From assembly GCA_031267015.1 (NCBI GenBank), contig JAIRZW010000162.1, positions 1 to 7,079 on the forward strand: a stretch of DNA of 7,079 bases, written 5' to 3'. The position numbers were made by a program, and so were the translations under genes. A model generated the notes under the pieces. That model searched no databases, was not told where the DNA came from, and saw nothing but the letters and a program-made list of their open reading frames with translations. This document shows, one piece after another, positions 1 to 5,364 of the stretch. Every line of letters begins with the position of its first letter. Within the stretch, counting starts at the first letter, position 1. Origin of the DNA: Heliobacteriaceae bacterium. GTDB taxonomy: Bacteria > Cyanobacteriota > Vampirovibrionia > Gastranaerophilales > Gastranaerophilaceae.

Positions 1-1
1 A

Positions 2-310
2 TACGAGCCGCTAGACACTTGTAGTGGAAACACAGAATACGACGATACTGGAAGTAGTAATTATTATTGTTCAACTAACTATTGGGCAGGAGCAAAGAAA
101 GCTTGTGACGAACAAGGCATGCGTCTTCCGACGCAGAGTGAACTGCTCTTGCTCAAAGGTGACCCTGCAACCGATTTAGGCATGTCAGGCTACTTCTGGT
201 CTTCAGAGCAGGGTGGTGCGAACTTCGCCTACCACGTGGGCCTGCCTGATGGGGGTCAGATCAACCGCATCAAGGGCTACAACTACGTCGATGTTCGTTG
301 TGTGAGGTGA
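2..310 (+). CDS. C-terminal end of a DUF1566/FISUMP-like surface or pilin-type protein (5' partial)
   Basis: The open frame enters from the left edge and gives 102 residues to a TGA stop. The pattern is WAGAKKACDEQGMRLPTQSEL, then GYFWSSE, then YHVGLPDGGQ and a VRCVR end. This matches the C-type-lectin-like fold of DUF1566/Lcl and FISUMP domains: a tryptophan and AC helix, a G-x-R-L-P-T-x-x-E-L motif, a Y(F)WSSE strand and a terminal RCVR. Such domains are usually extracellular. In Gastranaerophilales they often form the C-terminal half of prepilin-like proteins, so this may be a second pilin-type gene whose N-terminus lies outside the window (inference). Cysteines in CSTNYW, KACDE and VRCVR could pair after export. 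A terminator-like hairpin follows about 80 bases after the stop. The exact ligand or role cannot be read from the sequence. The domain call is fairly sure; the full-length identity is unknown. Confidence 0.75.
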   Translation, partial: YEPLDTCSGNTEYDDTGSSNYYCSTNYWAGAKKACDEQGMRLPTQSELLLLKGDPATDLGMSGYFWSSEQGGANFAYHVGLPDGGQINRIKGYNYVDVRCVR

Positions 311-390
311 TTGTTTAAACAGTTTAATATGTATTGAACGTGCACAAACACTTGAAATTCTAAAAAAGTATGTTATCATAAAAATATAAA

Positions 391-432
391 AGGGCGTGCG
401 GATTGCAGTCCGCACTTTAAAAGCCCCTCTTT
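391..432 (+). terminator. Probable rho-independent terminator after the left-edge gene
   Basis: A perfect 7-bp stem GTGCGGA (396-402) / TCCGCAC (409-415) has a 6-base loop. A second outer pairing GGGC (392-395) / GCCC (423-426) flanks it, followed by the T-rich run CTCTTT. It sits about 80 bases past the stop of the left-edge gene. The run of T is short and broken, so strength is uncertain. Confidence 0.5.
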
Positions 433-444
433 AATGGAACGAAA

Positions 445-589
445 GCGCTATGATGATTATTAAAATAATTATCAGCGCGTATTGTCATGCTGAACTTGTT
501 TCAGCATCTTGCCACTGATACAGGTGGTTAGAGCTCCGCCAAGGCTTTCCTGCGCCTCGTGTGACGCCCGTCACTTCTGAAATCAGAAG
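445..589. repeat. Cluster of consecutive short palindromes in the spacer
   Basis: This part of the 310-619 spacer contains no convincing gene. It holds five palindromic units in a row. An imperfect hairpin spans 445-478 (GCGCT...TGATGATTATT against AATAATTATCA and AGCGC). A perfect 8-bp stem ATGCTGAA/TTCAGCAT lies at 487-507. A small stem CCAC/GTGG lies at 512-527. GTGACG-CC-CGTCAC lies at 561-574 and CTTCTGA-AA-TCAGAAG at 574-589. The 487-507 unit (GTCATGCTGAA...TTCAGCATC) resembles dispersed intergenic palindromes seen in many bacterial genomes. The whole looks like a mosaic of repeat-element remnants. A structured RNA is possible but unsupported. Confidence 0.65.
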
Positions 590-601
590 CGGGTTAATGT
601 C
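576..601. repeat. Direct repeat copy A: 26 bp identical to part of the acetate-CoA ligase gene
   Basis: The 26 bases are identical to 1506-1531 inside the ligase gene and in the same orientation. On the minus strand both read as D-I-N-P-L-L-I-S-E. Beyond the exact match, the next 13 minus-strand bases still agree at about 10 positions (reading E-V-T-G instead of E-A-T-G). The flank on the other side does not match. This looks like a gene-fragment copy stranded in the spacer, not a chance match. The two copies bracket the end of the ligase gene plus the whole M15 peptidase gene. Confidence 0.8.
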
Positions 602-619
602 AAACGCTGTGGTAAAGAG

Positions 620-1294
620 TTATATGTTTTCTGTTCTGGCCTTTTCAAATGTTTTTTTAGATTCCTCGTCACCGACATAGCGCCAGTGCCAAGGCTCAAA
701 TCCTAAATTCTGACTGTTATTTTTTGAAAATGATAGTTCAAAACCATAGTTGCCGGCGTTTTTTAAAAGCCACTCATACTCTTTTGTATTTTGAAAGCTC
801 TGCTCCAAGCTGTTTATATCTATTGCCAGTCCTGTGCTGTGTTCAGAAAACCCGGGAGGTGCTGAAAATTTTATTCTTTTTTTCATTTCTTCCGGAGTCG
901 GGTTTTTCTTGTCTATAAATTTTTTTGCAAAAACTGTTTTTTGATAGTTTATTGAACGAAATCCTGAAATTATATTTAGAGAAACTCCCTCTTTACGTGC
1001 ATCTTTTTGCATTTTAATAAAATTTTCCGCACATTTTGGGTGAACTTTTATACCATTTATTTCTTGCAAATCGGATTGTTTGCATTCCGGATATCTGTAA
1101 TGCGTTGTCCCGGCGTAAGTATACTTATCTGCATTGTAAGTTCCGTTGAGAATATTTGAAAAGTCAGTTGTATTTTCGTTTGTTTTGGCAGCCAAATATC
1201 CATCGTACACCGAATTTGGATTTATAAAAGAACTTTGTTCAGGGCCTTCTGCACTTGGTGAATTGTAAATTAATATTGAGTCATTGATTTTCAT
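620..1294 (-). CDS. M15-family D-Ala-D-Ala carboxypeptidase / dipeptidase-like protein (VanY type)
   Basis: This is a 224-residue zinc peptidase predicted to cut D-alanine-containing peptide ends of peptidoglycan or its precursors. Family hallmarks are clear: SGFRS (110-114), EHSTGLAID with zinc ligands His152 and Asp159, and FEPWHWRY with catalytic Glu200 and zinc ligand His203. The frame is open further up to a TTG at 1312, but the ATG at 1294 has a good AAGGAA ribosome site 9 bases upstream, and that site would lie inside the longer reading frame. I therefore choose the ATG. The first ~70 residues (MKINDSILIYNSPSAEG...) are polar and unlike the family core. No signal peptide or membrane segment is visible, which is odd for a wall enzyme, so it may work in the cytoplasm like VanX or be exported by another route. 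It follows the ligase gene in the same direction but a strong hairpin lies between them, so it is probably its own transcript. The class assignment is sure; the substrate is not. Confidence 0.9.
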   Translation of the reverse strand: MKINDSILIYNSPSAEGPEQSSFINPNSVYDGYLAAKTNENTTDFSNILNGTYNADKYTYAGTTHYRYPECKQSDLQEINGIKVHPKCAENFIKMQKDARKEGVSLNIISGFRSINYQKTVFAKKFIDKKNPTPEEMKKRIKFSAPPGFSEHSTGLAIDINSLEQSFQNTKEYEWLLKNAGNYGFELSFSKNNSQNLGFEPWHWRYVGDEESKKTFEKARTENI

Positions 1295-1303
1295 AGGAAA
1301 AAT

Positions 1304-1309
1304 TTCCTT
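1304..1309 (-). promoter_or_regulatory. Ribosome binding site fixing the M15 peptidase start
   Basis: AAGGAA on the minus strand lies 9 bases before the ATG at 1294-1292. It argues for the ATG over the in-frame TTG at 1312-1310. Confidence 0.7.
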
Positions 1310-1360
1310 CAATACATTGATATATTAATATACGGTAAATTTTAAAAAAACTTTAATAAG

Positions 1361-1392
1361 CGGGGCAAACAAAAAACATTTGCCCCGTTTTT
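1361..1392 (-). terminator. Strong hairpin terminator after the acetate-CoA ligase gene
   Basis: A perfect 9-bp stem CGGGGCAAA (1361-1369) / TTTGCCCCG (1379-1387) has a 9-base loop. It begins about 10 bases past the ligase stop codon. On the plus strand it is followed at once by five T. On the minus strand the T-run (CTTATTAAAG then TTTTTTT) comes slightly later. It can therefore work in both directions, but the only gene ending here is the ligase. Confidence 0.75.
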
Positions 1393-1396
1393 ACAA

Positions 1397-3556
1397 TTAA
1401 CAACTGCACGAACAGCCGCAGGAGCAAGAACATCCTATGGCTTCCTGAGCTTCGTTCATGCGGACTTTGATTCGGCCGTCGACAGCGATTCCTTCGCCGG
1501 TCGCCTCTGAAATCAGAAGCGGGTTAATGTCGAGTTCATCAATGAATTTAAAATCATTAACAAGCTGCGATAATCTCAGCAGGGTTTCCTGAATCTGGTC
1601 GATTTGCGCAGGTTTTGTGCCGCGTGCGCCTTCAAGCAGGTGGTAAGCCTTTACTGACTTAATCATGTCAAGCGCTTCGTCGTCGGTCAGCGGTGCAAGG
1701 CGGAAGGTTACGTCCTTCATAACCTCGATAAACACGCCGCCCAGGCCGAACATCATCATCGGGCCGTATTGAGGGTCGGTTGCGATTCCGCAAACCATTT
1801 CGCGGCTGCCTTTTACCATTTCCTGTATAATCACGCCTTCCAAGCCGTCAAGAAGATTCTTTTCTTCAAGGCGTTTTAGCAGTGCGTTGTATTCGTTTTC
1901 TAATTGTTCTTCGGAACGGATGTTCACCACAACCCCGCCAACGTCGGTTTTATGTGAAGTTGTTTTTGAAGTCATTTTCATTACAACCGGGTAGCCGATT
2001 GAGTTTCCGAGTTCTTTAACCTGCTCAACATTAGTTGCCAAACCGTATTTGCAAGCGCGGATTCCGTAAGCCTGCAACACGTCGATACTTTCGAGGGTTG
2101 TAAGCTGGTCGCGGCCTTCTGCAATTGAGTTTGCAATGATTTTTTCGACTTTTGATTTGTCAACGTCGTAAACAGGGGTTTTGCCCGCGGGCTTGTTAAC
2201 CCAGTCAGCCTGCTGCATAAGACGTTTCATTGCGCGCGCGCCTTCTTCCGCGTAAGGATAGAACGGCATGTTGACTGTTTCAAAGTCAGACAGTTTGTTG
2301 AAAAAGTCAGCCGTTGTCATCCACACGCCGACAACCGGTTTGTTCGGATATTTTGCGCGGGTTTCCATAATCGCTTTTGCCATATTGGTGTCGGTTTCGC
2401 CCATAAGCAGAAGGTAAATTACCATTACCATGTCAACGTTTTCGTCTTGAAGGCAGGCCTCAAGCGATTTTTGGTATTGCTCTGCTGTTGCGGAAGCAAT
2501 CATGTCGACAGGGTTTTTGACTGACGCCGCGGACGGTAGGAAGCCTTTAAGGTATTCGGTTGTGCCGGGGCTTAATTTAGCGATTTCCATGCCGTATTCG
2601 CAAAGCGCGTCGGTTGCCATGATTCCCGGGCCGCCTGAGTTGGTGAGGATTGCAACACGGTTTCCTTTTGGAAGCGGTGAGTTTGCAAATGCCTGTGCTG
2701 TGCCGAAAAGGTCGCGCAATTCGATTTCACGGATGACGCCGGACTGCTTTAATAATGCGTCTGCTGCTTTGTCTGCGCCGGCTAAAGAGCCGGTGTGCGA
2801 AGATGCTGCGGAAGCGCCCGCTGCGGAGCGGCCTGATTTAAGCGCTACAATCGGTTTTTTCTTTGAGATTCTTGATGCGATTGTGCGGAAGTTTGAAGGG
2901 TTTACTATGCCTTCGAGGTACAGCATAATTTGTTTGGTGTCTTCGTCGTTTTCCCAGTATTCAAGAAGGTCTTCGGCGGTTATATCTGCCTGGTTTCCTG
3001 TTGAAACAAACTGTGAAAATCCTATGTTTATGTCTTTAAGGATGTTCAAAACGCCGCAGCCGAGCGCGCCGGACTGGGAGCTGAATGCTACATCGCCTTT
3101 TACCGGCAGTGACTGTGCAAATGAAGCGTCCATTGAAGTGTTTGTGTTGATTACGCCAACGCAGTTTGGCCCGATGATTCTCATACCGTATTCGCGGACT
3201 TTTGCCATAAGTTGTTTTTCAAGCTCTACACCTTGGCCGCCGACTTCTTTGAAGCCTGCTGAAATTACTACTAAACCTTTTATTCCTTTTTCGTTGCACT
3301 GGTCAACTGTATCAATGATGAATTTTGAATTAACGACCAGAACTGCTAAATCTATTTCTCCCGGAACTTCAAGCACGCTTGTGTATACCGGAAGCCCGTA
3401 CATTTCCCCGCCTTTCGGGTTAATCGGGTAAATTTGGCCTTGGAATTTATATTCGGTAAGCCGTTTCATAATTTCGGAACCTACTGTTCCGTCTTTTACT
3501 GACGCGCCGATTACGGCGATTGAGTTTGGTTTCATGATTTTGTCTAAGATGTTCAT
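1397..3556 (-). CDS. ADP-forming acetate/acyl-CoA ligase, fused alpha-beta form, with a Cys-Ser tail
   Basis: This 719-residue enzyme should convert acyl-CoA (typically acetyl-CoA), ADP and phosphate to the acid, CoA and ATP, the energy-yielding last step of fermentation. Domains in order: a CoA-binding Rossmann domain (about 10-130, SIAVIGAS); a succinyl-CoA-ligase-like domain (about 150-290) with the phosphohistidine site SSHTGSLAG (His254); a second ligase-like domain to about 450; and an ATP-grasp domain (about 480-700) with the second relay histidine in TSHKTDVGG (His535), then FGLGG and DINPL. All key residues are present. The ATG at 3556 has an AAAGGAG site 6 bases upstream. A longer frame to 3763 is rejected because it would run through the divergent promoter and antisense to the pilin gene. 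The last 11 residues are CSCSCGCSCSC, alternating cysteine with serine or glycine, which is not part of the known fold. A strong hairpin follows the stop. The function is well supported; acetate as the exact substrate is inferred. Confidence 0.95.
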   Translation of the reverse strand: MNILDKIMKPNSIAVIGASVKDGTVGSEIMKRLTEYKFQGQIYPINPKGGEMYGLPVYTSVLEVPGEIDLAVLVVNSKFIIDTVDQCNEKGIKGLVVISAGFKEVGGQGVELEKQLMAKVREYGMRIIGPNCVGVINTNTSMDASFAQSLPVKGDVAFSSQSGALGCGVLNILKDINIGFSQFVSTGNQADITAEDLLEYWENDEDTKQIMLYLEGIVNPSNFRTIASRISKKKPIVALKSGRSAAGASAASSHTGSLAGADKAADALLKQSGVIREIELRDLFGTAQAFANSPLPKGNRVAILTNSGGPGIMATDALCEYGMEIAKLSPGTTEYLKGFLPSAASVKNPVDMIASATAEQYQKSLEACLQDENVDMVMVIYLLLMGETDTNMAKAIMETRAKYPNKPVVGVWMTTADFFNKLSDFETVNMPFYPYAEEGARAMKRLMQQADWVNKPAGKTPVYDVDKSKVEKIIANSIAEGRDQLTTLESIDVLQAYGIRACKYGLATNVEQVKELGNSIGYPVVMKMTSKTTSHKTDVGGVVVNIRSEEQLENEYNALLKRLEEKNLLDGLEGVIIQEMVKGSREMVCGIATDPQYGPMMMFGLGGVFIEVMKDVTFRLAPLTDDEALDMIKSVKAYHLLEGARGTKPAQIDQIQETLLRLSQLVNDFKFIDELDINPLLISEATGEGIAVDGRIKVRMNEAQEAIGCSCSCGCSCSC
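1506..1531. repeat. Direct repeat copy B, inside the acetate-CoA ligase gene
   Basis: This is the partner of the 26-bp repeat at 576-601. Here it encodes the DINPLLISE segment near the end of the ligase, a conserved ATP-grasp region that helps bind metal and nucleotide, so this copy is the functional, presumably original one. Confidence 0.8.
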
Positions 3557-3562
3557 TTGTTT

Positions 3563-3569
3563 CTCCTTT
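3563..3569 (-). promoter_or_regulatory. Ribosome binding site of the acetate-CoA ligase
   Basis: AAAGGAG on the minus strand lies 6 bases before the ATG at 3556-3554. It decides the start against the in-frame extension that would add 69 residues. Confidence 0.85.
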
Positions 3570-3628
3570 ATAAAAATACCCGGCACAAAAATCGTAACAC
3601 AAACAGGGGTAAATGTATATAAATCTGC

Positions 3629-3657
3629 TTGACAAATTTTATATTTCCTTATACAAT
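3629..3657 (+). promoter_or_regulatory. Sigma-70-type promoter of the prepilin-like gene
   Basis: TTGACA (3629-3634) is a perfect -35 box. A 17-base spacer leads to TACAAT (3652-3657), a good -10 box. Transcription should start near 3664, giving a leader of about 27 bases. GTTACATT (3666-3673) lies just past the predicted start point, where a repressor could sit. Confidence 0.8.
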
Positions 3658-3677
3658 CACTTGTGGTTACATTTCGT

Positions 3678-3684
3678 AAAGGAG
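3678..3684 (+). promoter_or_regulatory. Ribosome binding site of the prepilin-like gene
   Basis: AAAGGAG lies 6 bases before the ATG at 3691. It places the start upstream of the palindromic element, so the element is translated. The alternative ATG at 3796, supplied by the end of the element, has no such site. Confidence 0.85.
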
Positions 3685-3690
3685 AAAAGT

Positions 3691-4398
3691 ATGAGAAAGT
3701 TAAATATACGTCATTCTGAGGACGACATCCATTTAGGTCCGAAGAATCCCTATGAAATTTCAAAGAGATTCTTCGGCCGCATTCGCTCCCTCAGAATGAC
3801 GAAGGGGTTGACGTTGGCGGAAGTGTTAATTACACTCGGTATTATCGGAGTTGTGGCCGCATTAACCCTGCCGCCGCTTATGGCTAATTACCGTAAGCGT
3901 TTAGTAGTAACGCGTTTGCAGAAGTTTAACAGTGTTATCGGTAATGCAACACTTATGGCAACAAATGAATACGGGCCTATGAGTGATTGGGATTCCCTTG
4001 GCAACCGTGATGCAGACGAGATGTCAGATTGGTATGATAAATATCTGAGGCCGCATATAAAAACGCTCAGAACGAAAAAAACCGGCGGACATTTATACGT
4101 TTATTTGGCAGATGGTTCCTGGTTTGATATTTTCTCTCATGGCGGAAGTTTGCACCTGTATTTTCATCCTCTAAATAATTCAAAGACTGACATATTGGGC
4201 AAGGACAGTTTCACTTTTTTTACTCATAACGGTATCATCGGGCCTTACGTATATGGCTGGGACGGCACAAGGGAAGCTTTGCTTTCAACAGGTACTTTCG
4301 CATGCGAGCCGTCTAACCCTAATTCGCACCATTATTGCACAGCCTTAATCCAATACGACGGCTGGAAAATCTCTGATGATTATCCCTACAAGTTTTGA
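3691..4398 (+). CDS. Type IV prepilin-like protein with a repeat-derived leader extension
   Basis: This 235-residue protein has a class III (prepilin) signal: [20 protein letters not shown], with predicted cleavage after Gly39 and the conserved Glu at mature position 5 (Glu44). The hydrophobic helix runs from about 40 to 66 and is followed by NYRKR. The mature part (about 196 residues) is soluble and rich in aromatic residues ([21 protein letters not shown]), with a possible disulfide pair Cys205/Cys216, and ends [11 protein letters not shown]. It is probably a surface pseudopilin or pilin-like protein processed by a prepilin peptidase and assembled by a type IV pilus or type II secretion-like machine; no machine genes are in the window. 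Residues 7-37 are encoded entirely by a 93-bp palindromic element. Removing them leaves MRKLNI-KG|LTLAE, a normal short leader. The start at 3691 has a strong ribosome site and promoter. The gene ends 13 bases into a broken fic gene on the other strand, with no terminator between them. Partner and role are unknown. Confidence 0.9.
   Translation: MRKLNIRHSEDDIHLGPKNPYEISKRFFGRIRSLRMTKGLTLAEVLITLGIIGVVAALTLPPLMANYRKRLVVTRLQKFNSVIGNATLMATNEYGPMSDWDSLGNRDADEMSDWYDKYLRPHIKTLRTKKTGGHLYVYLADGSWFDIFSHGGSLHLYFHPLNNSKTDILGKDSFTFFTHNGIIGPYVYGWDGTREALLSTGTFACEPSNPNSHHYCTALIQYDGWKISDDYPYKF
3709..3801 (+). repeat. 93-bp palindromic element inserted in frame in the prepilin leader
   Basis: Perfect 12-bp outer arms CGTCATTCTGAG (3709-3720) and CTCAGAATGACG (3790-3801) enclose perfect 10-bp inner arms CCGAAGAATC (3739-3748) and GATTCTTCGG (3767-3776). 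At the tip is the self-complementary TGAAATTTCA (3753-3762). The length is exactly 31 codons and the left edge falls on a codon boundary, so the reading frame is kept. The ends resemble widespread intergenic palindromes with GTCATTCTGAG ends. The behaviour is like Rickettsia palindromic elements, which also insert in frame in genes. No transposase is nearby. Confidence 0.85.
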
Positions 4399-4697
4399 AT
4401 AATTCTTACTATTAAGTCGAGCCAGATTCTTGTACTGCGGCCGTTGCCTTCTAAAAATGGATGCGCAATGTTCATTTCAACATATTTAGCTGTGATTGCC
4501 TCAAAAGAATTTTCCGGCATTTATTCAATTTTGACGAGAATTTCTTTGAGGTACAGACTGTTTGCAAAACGAAACCCGCCTTTAGAGAGGTTTTTTTCGC
4601 GGATTTTTCCGGCAAATTCATACAACCCGTTATTTATATCGTTGCTTTCAAACAATTTAACGGCATTAGGAAGGCTTTTTGCGTCAAGATTGCTCAT
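4386..4697 (-). pseudogene. Broken Fic-domain protein (AMPylase family)
   Basis: The frame starts at an ATG with an AAAGGA site 7 bases upstream and reads [13 protein letters not shown], then [23 protein letters not shown]. It hits TAA at 4523-4521 after 58 codons, then continues in the same frame ([19 protein letters not shown]) into a complete Fic signature [12 protein letters not shown] (4463-4428), ending at TAG 4388-4386. Intact Fic proteins transfer AMP or similar groups to hydroxyls of target proteins using the histidine of this motif. From memory of the family, an E-(K/Q)-M-P codon has become a stop, about 18 residues are missing between SNDINN and GLYEF, and the C-terminal half after IWLDLI is lost where the frame meets the end of the pilin gene. 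The ribosome site and motif remain intact, so decay seems recent. It lies 13 bases after the radical SAM stop and was probably cotranscribed with it. The TAA-ATG junction could allow restart, but no ribosome site supports this. Confidence 0.85.
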
Positions 4698-4704
4698 TTT
4701 ATTT

Positions 4705-4710
4705 TCCTTT
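4705..4710 (-). promoter_or_regulatory. Preserved ribosome binding site of the broken fic gene
   Basis: AAAGGA on the minus strand lies 7 bases before the ATG at 4697-4695, directly after the radical SAM stop codon. It shows where the ancestral fic frame began. Confidence 0.65.
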
Positions 4711-5346
4711 CTAATATCCGTTTTGAATCCACTCACGCACGCGAAGGGCGGCGCCATGTCCGGCGGCTTGCTGACGGCAGGCTTCAAGGTCAAGGTTTAG
4801 CCCCTTATAACCATCCACCACGCTCGCGGTGGTTTTTATGCCGGCCTCTGAACTCTTTTTGATAAAATCCAGAACTTCATTATAGGCATTCCTGAATTTT
4901 GGCTGTGAAAGTTCATCATACTGCTCCGGCGTAGGCGCGTTAAGGCTTACGGAAATCTCGTCAATTAAGCCCGCCAGCTCCGGCACGATATTGCGCTTAT
5001 GGACGAAATTTGCATGGCCGTTGGTGTTAAGCCTTATCTTTGTGTCCGGATAATTCTGTTTTATATATGAAGCAACTTCTTTTAAAATATCAAGCTTCAA
5101 AGTCGGTTCGCCATAGCCGCAGAAGGTTATCTCGGTTGAGAGTCGCGGCGGTCGAGCCGACGAGTTGAGAGTTGAGAGTTGGTTTATAACATCCTGCGCT
5201 GTAAAATCCTCACTCTTAAGCCACATGCTGCTCCCGCAAACATCCGCTTTATCATTGCGCAGGCAGAAAATGCAGTCGCTCGTACACCTGTTCGTCAGGT
5301 TAATATATATTTTATTATCCAGTTCATAAACCAAAGTGTTTGTCAT
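4711..5346 (-). CDS. Radical SAM protein of the TatD-associated type
   Basis: This 211-residue protein has the radical SAM cluster motif CTSDCIFC (Cys21, Cys25, Cys28) right after INLTNR. It then has FCGYGEPT (75-82, SAM-binding GxE-type strand), IRLNTNG (104-110), ISVSLNAP (131-138) and an LRVRE end. The order, the compact length near 200 and the NLTNRC / FCGYGEPT / LNTNG / SLNAP series match the TatD-linked radical SAM family, whose reaction is unknown. Such enzymes cleave S-adenosylmethionine with a 4Fe-4S cluster to start radical chemistry. No tatD gene is in the window. Residues about 56-71 (QLSTLNSS...RLST) are encoded by heptamer repeats and lengthen the loop before the FCGYGEPT strand. 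The gene follows the membrane protein gene by 18 bases with no clear ribosome site, suggesting operon expression and coupled translation, and precedes the broken fic gene by 13 bases. The family call is sure; the substrate is unknown. Confidence 0.9.
   Translation of the reverse strand: MTNTLVYELDNKIYINLTNRCTSDCIFCLRNDKADVCGSSMWLKSEDFTAQDVINQLSTLNSSARPPRLSTEITFCGYGEPTLKLDILKEVASYIKQNYPDTKIRLNTNGHANFVHKRNIVPELAGLIDEISVSLNAPTPEQYDELSQPKFRNAYNEVLDFIKKSSEAGIKTTASVVDGYKGLNLDLEACRQQAAGHGAALRVREWIQNGY
5135..5181 (-). repeat. Heptamer repeat tract (GTTGAGA) inside the radical SAM gene
   Basis: On the plus strand GTTGAGA occurs at 5164-5170 and 5171-5177, followed by a partial GTTG at 5178-5181. Another copy lies at 5135-5141, separated by a GC-rich stretch with small inverted repeats (GTCG/CGAC, CGGC/GCCG). 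On the coding strand this reads QLSTLNSS...RLST. It keeps the frame. Confidence 0.75.
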
Positions 5347-5364
5347 AGCCGGATTATGCCATGC

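Noticed and set aside
392..589. CRISPR array
   Set aside because: The palindromes differ from one another in sequence and length, and there are no regular spacers or cas genes.
1295..1312. TTG start adding six residues to the M15 peptidase
   Set aside because: The AAGGAA ribosome site would lie inside the coding sequence; it is correctly spaced for the ATG at 1294.
2502..3431. Open frame of 309 codons on the plus strand
   Set aside because: It lies wholly antisense to the well-supported acetate-CoA ligase, has no ribosome site, and its peptide shows no recognisable motif.
3557..3763. N-terminal extension of the ligase by 69 residues
   Set aside because: It would cross the divergent promoter and the antisense of the prepilin start. 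The ATG at 3556 has an ideal ribosome site and matches where the family usually begins.
4521..4523. Stop codon reassignment or recoding in fic
   Set aside because: TAA and the other stop codons end the intact genes here normally, and the fic frame shows two other defects, so decay is the simpler reading.
4521..4793. A separate 90-codon gene starting inside the radical SAM gene
   Set aside because: The true start is the ATG at 4697 with its ribosome site. The upstream part is a shadow frame of the radical SAM gene, and the frame belongs to a broken fic gene.
4444..4862. Two overlapping plus-strand open frames of 118 and 133 codons
   Set aside because: They are antisense to the fic remnant and the radical SAM gene, both identified by catalytic motifs.
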